Below, one piece after another: positions 63,950-64,000 of a stretch of 64,000 nt of DNA. Location: assembly GCF_016820635.1 (NCBI RefSeq), contig NZ_WSFU01000015.1:1-64000 (forward strand), written 5' to 3'. Origin of the DNA: Anaeromonas gelatinilytica. Its GTDB lineage: Bacteria > Bacillota > Clostridia > Tissierellales > SIT17. The position numbers and the translations under genes are program-made. Every line of letters begins with the position of its first letter. The first letter of the stretch is position 1. Under the pieces are notes generated by a model. The model was not told where the DNA came from, made no database searches, and saw nothing but the letters and a program-made list of their open reading frames with translations.

Positions 63950-64000
63950 ATATTATTTTTCCTCTCTAAGATTTCAGTTAAAGCCTTAGAAATAATAGGA
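63946..64000 (-). CDS. C-terminus of an upstream spoVA-operon gene (partial)
   Basis: Only the last 17 codons are inside the window, reading PIISKALTEILERKNNI then TGA. The stop overlaps the spoVAF start codon (ATGA), so the two genes are translationally coupled. Location directly before spoVAF suggests a SpoVAE-type protein, but the fragment is too short to prove it. Confidence 0.6.
   Translation of the reverse strand, partial: PIISKALTEILERKNNI

Overview
The window looks like a chromosomal segment of a low-GC, spore-forming, probably anaerobic Firmicute of the Clostridia/Tissierellia type. The reasons are the sporulation genes (a YteA-type zinc-finger gene, spoIVA, yunB, a BofC-like gene, YIEGIA and its partner, spoVAF), the SCIFF peptide with its radical-SAM maturase (a clostridial hallmark), the oxygen-independent hemZ, a T-box leader, and very AT-rich DNA with A/T-ending codons. 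I cannot name the genus from sequence alone. Most genes are on the minus strand. Plus-strand exceptions are a tRNA-Pro gene, a CotA-like oxidase, a split ThrE-type exporter, a split TauE/SafE transporter, a DUF3189 gene and a class A penicillin-binding protein.

Layout. 0.1-7.2 kb: a YteA-type gene, an unlisted 40-residue membrane peptide, a DAHP synthase, MTA/SAH nucleosidase, then the ylm/divIVA septum cluster (divIVA, ylmH, yggT, sepF, yggS, an HlyD-like adaptor, a small membrane protein). 7.3-9.4 kb: tRNA-Pro(GGG) and a four-gene, translationally coupled operon of unknown proteins. 9.6-16.8 kb: spoIVA, gpsA, plsY, der, a DUF512 radical-SAM-like protein, and the YIEGIA pair. 17.3-22.4 kb: CotA-like multicopper oxidase, glyA, ThrE halves, a CsoR-family repressor, RseC. 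22.5-38 kb: aspS-hisS behind a T-box, hemZ, a metallo-beta-lactamase-fold hydrolase, dtd, relA, apt, recJ, ubiB, secF-secD. 38-45.3 kb: gamma-carbonic anhydrase, scfB-scfA, a TIGR04086 protein, yajC, tgt, queA, DUF2905, ruvB-ruvA. 45.5-64 kb: a BofC-like protein, an unknown gene, an APC permease fused to USP domains with its GntR regulator, yebC, nadE, cysK with the divergent TauE/SafE halves, YccU-type and YigZ proteins, an M20 peptidase, Nudix, DUF3189, HEAT-repeat protein, yunB, a PBP1A-type enzyme and the end of a spoVA operon.

The genes group by function: septum placement (divIVA/sepF/ylm), spore envelope and germination, translation quality control (aspS, hisS, dtd, tgt, queA, tRNA-Pro), stringent response and purine salvage (relA, apt), protein export (secDF, yajC), DNA repair (recJ, ruvAB), and sulfur handling (cysK plus transporter).

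The most interesting unexplained item is a roughly 118-base structured element present twice (33758-33875 and 54089-54205). Its base changes keep pairing only if it is read as RNA from the minus strand, and it ends in a terminator-like hairpin. Other items worth attention are the four-gene unknown operon by tRNA-Pro, the aspartate specifier in the hisS-aspS T-box, a 26-bp dyad in the cysK promoter, and several very small genes (40, 16 and possibly 7-11 codons).
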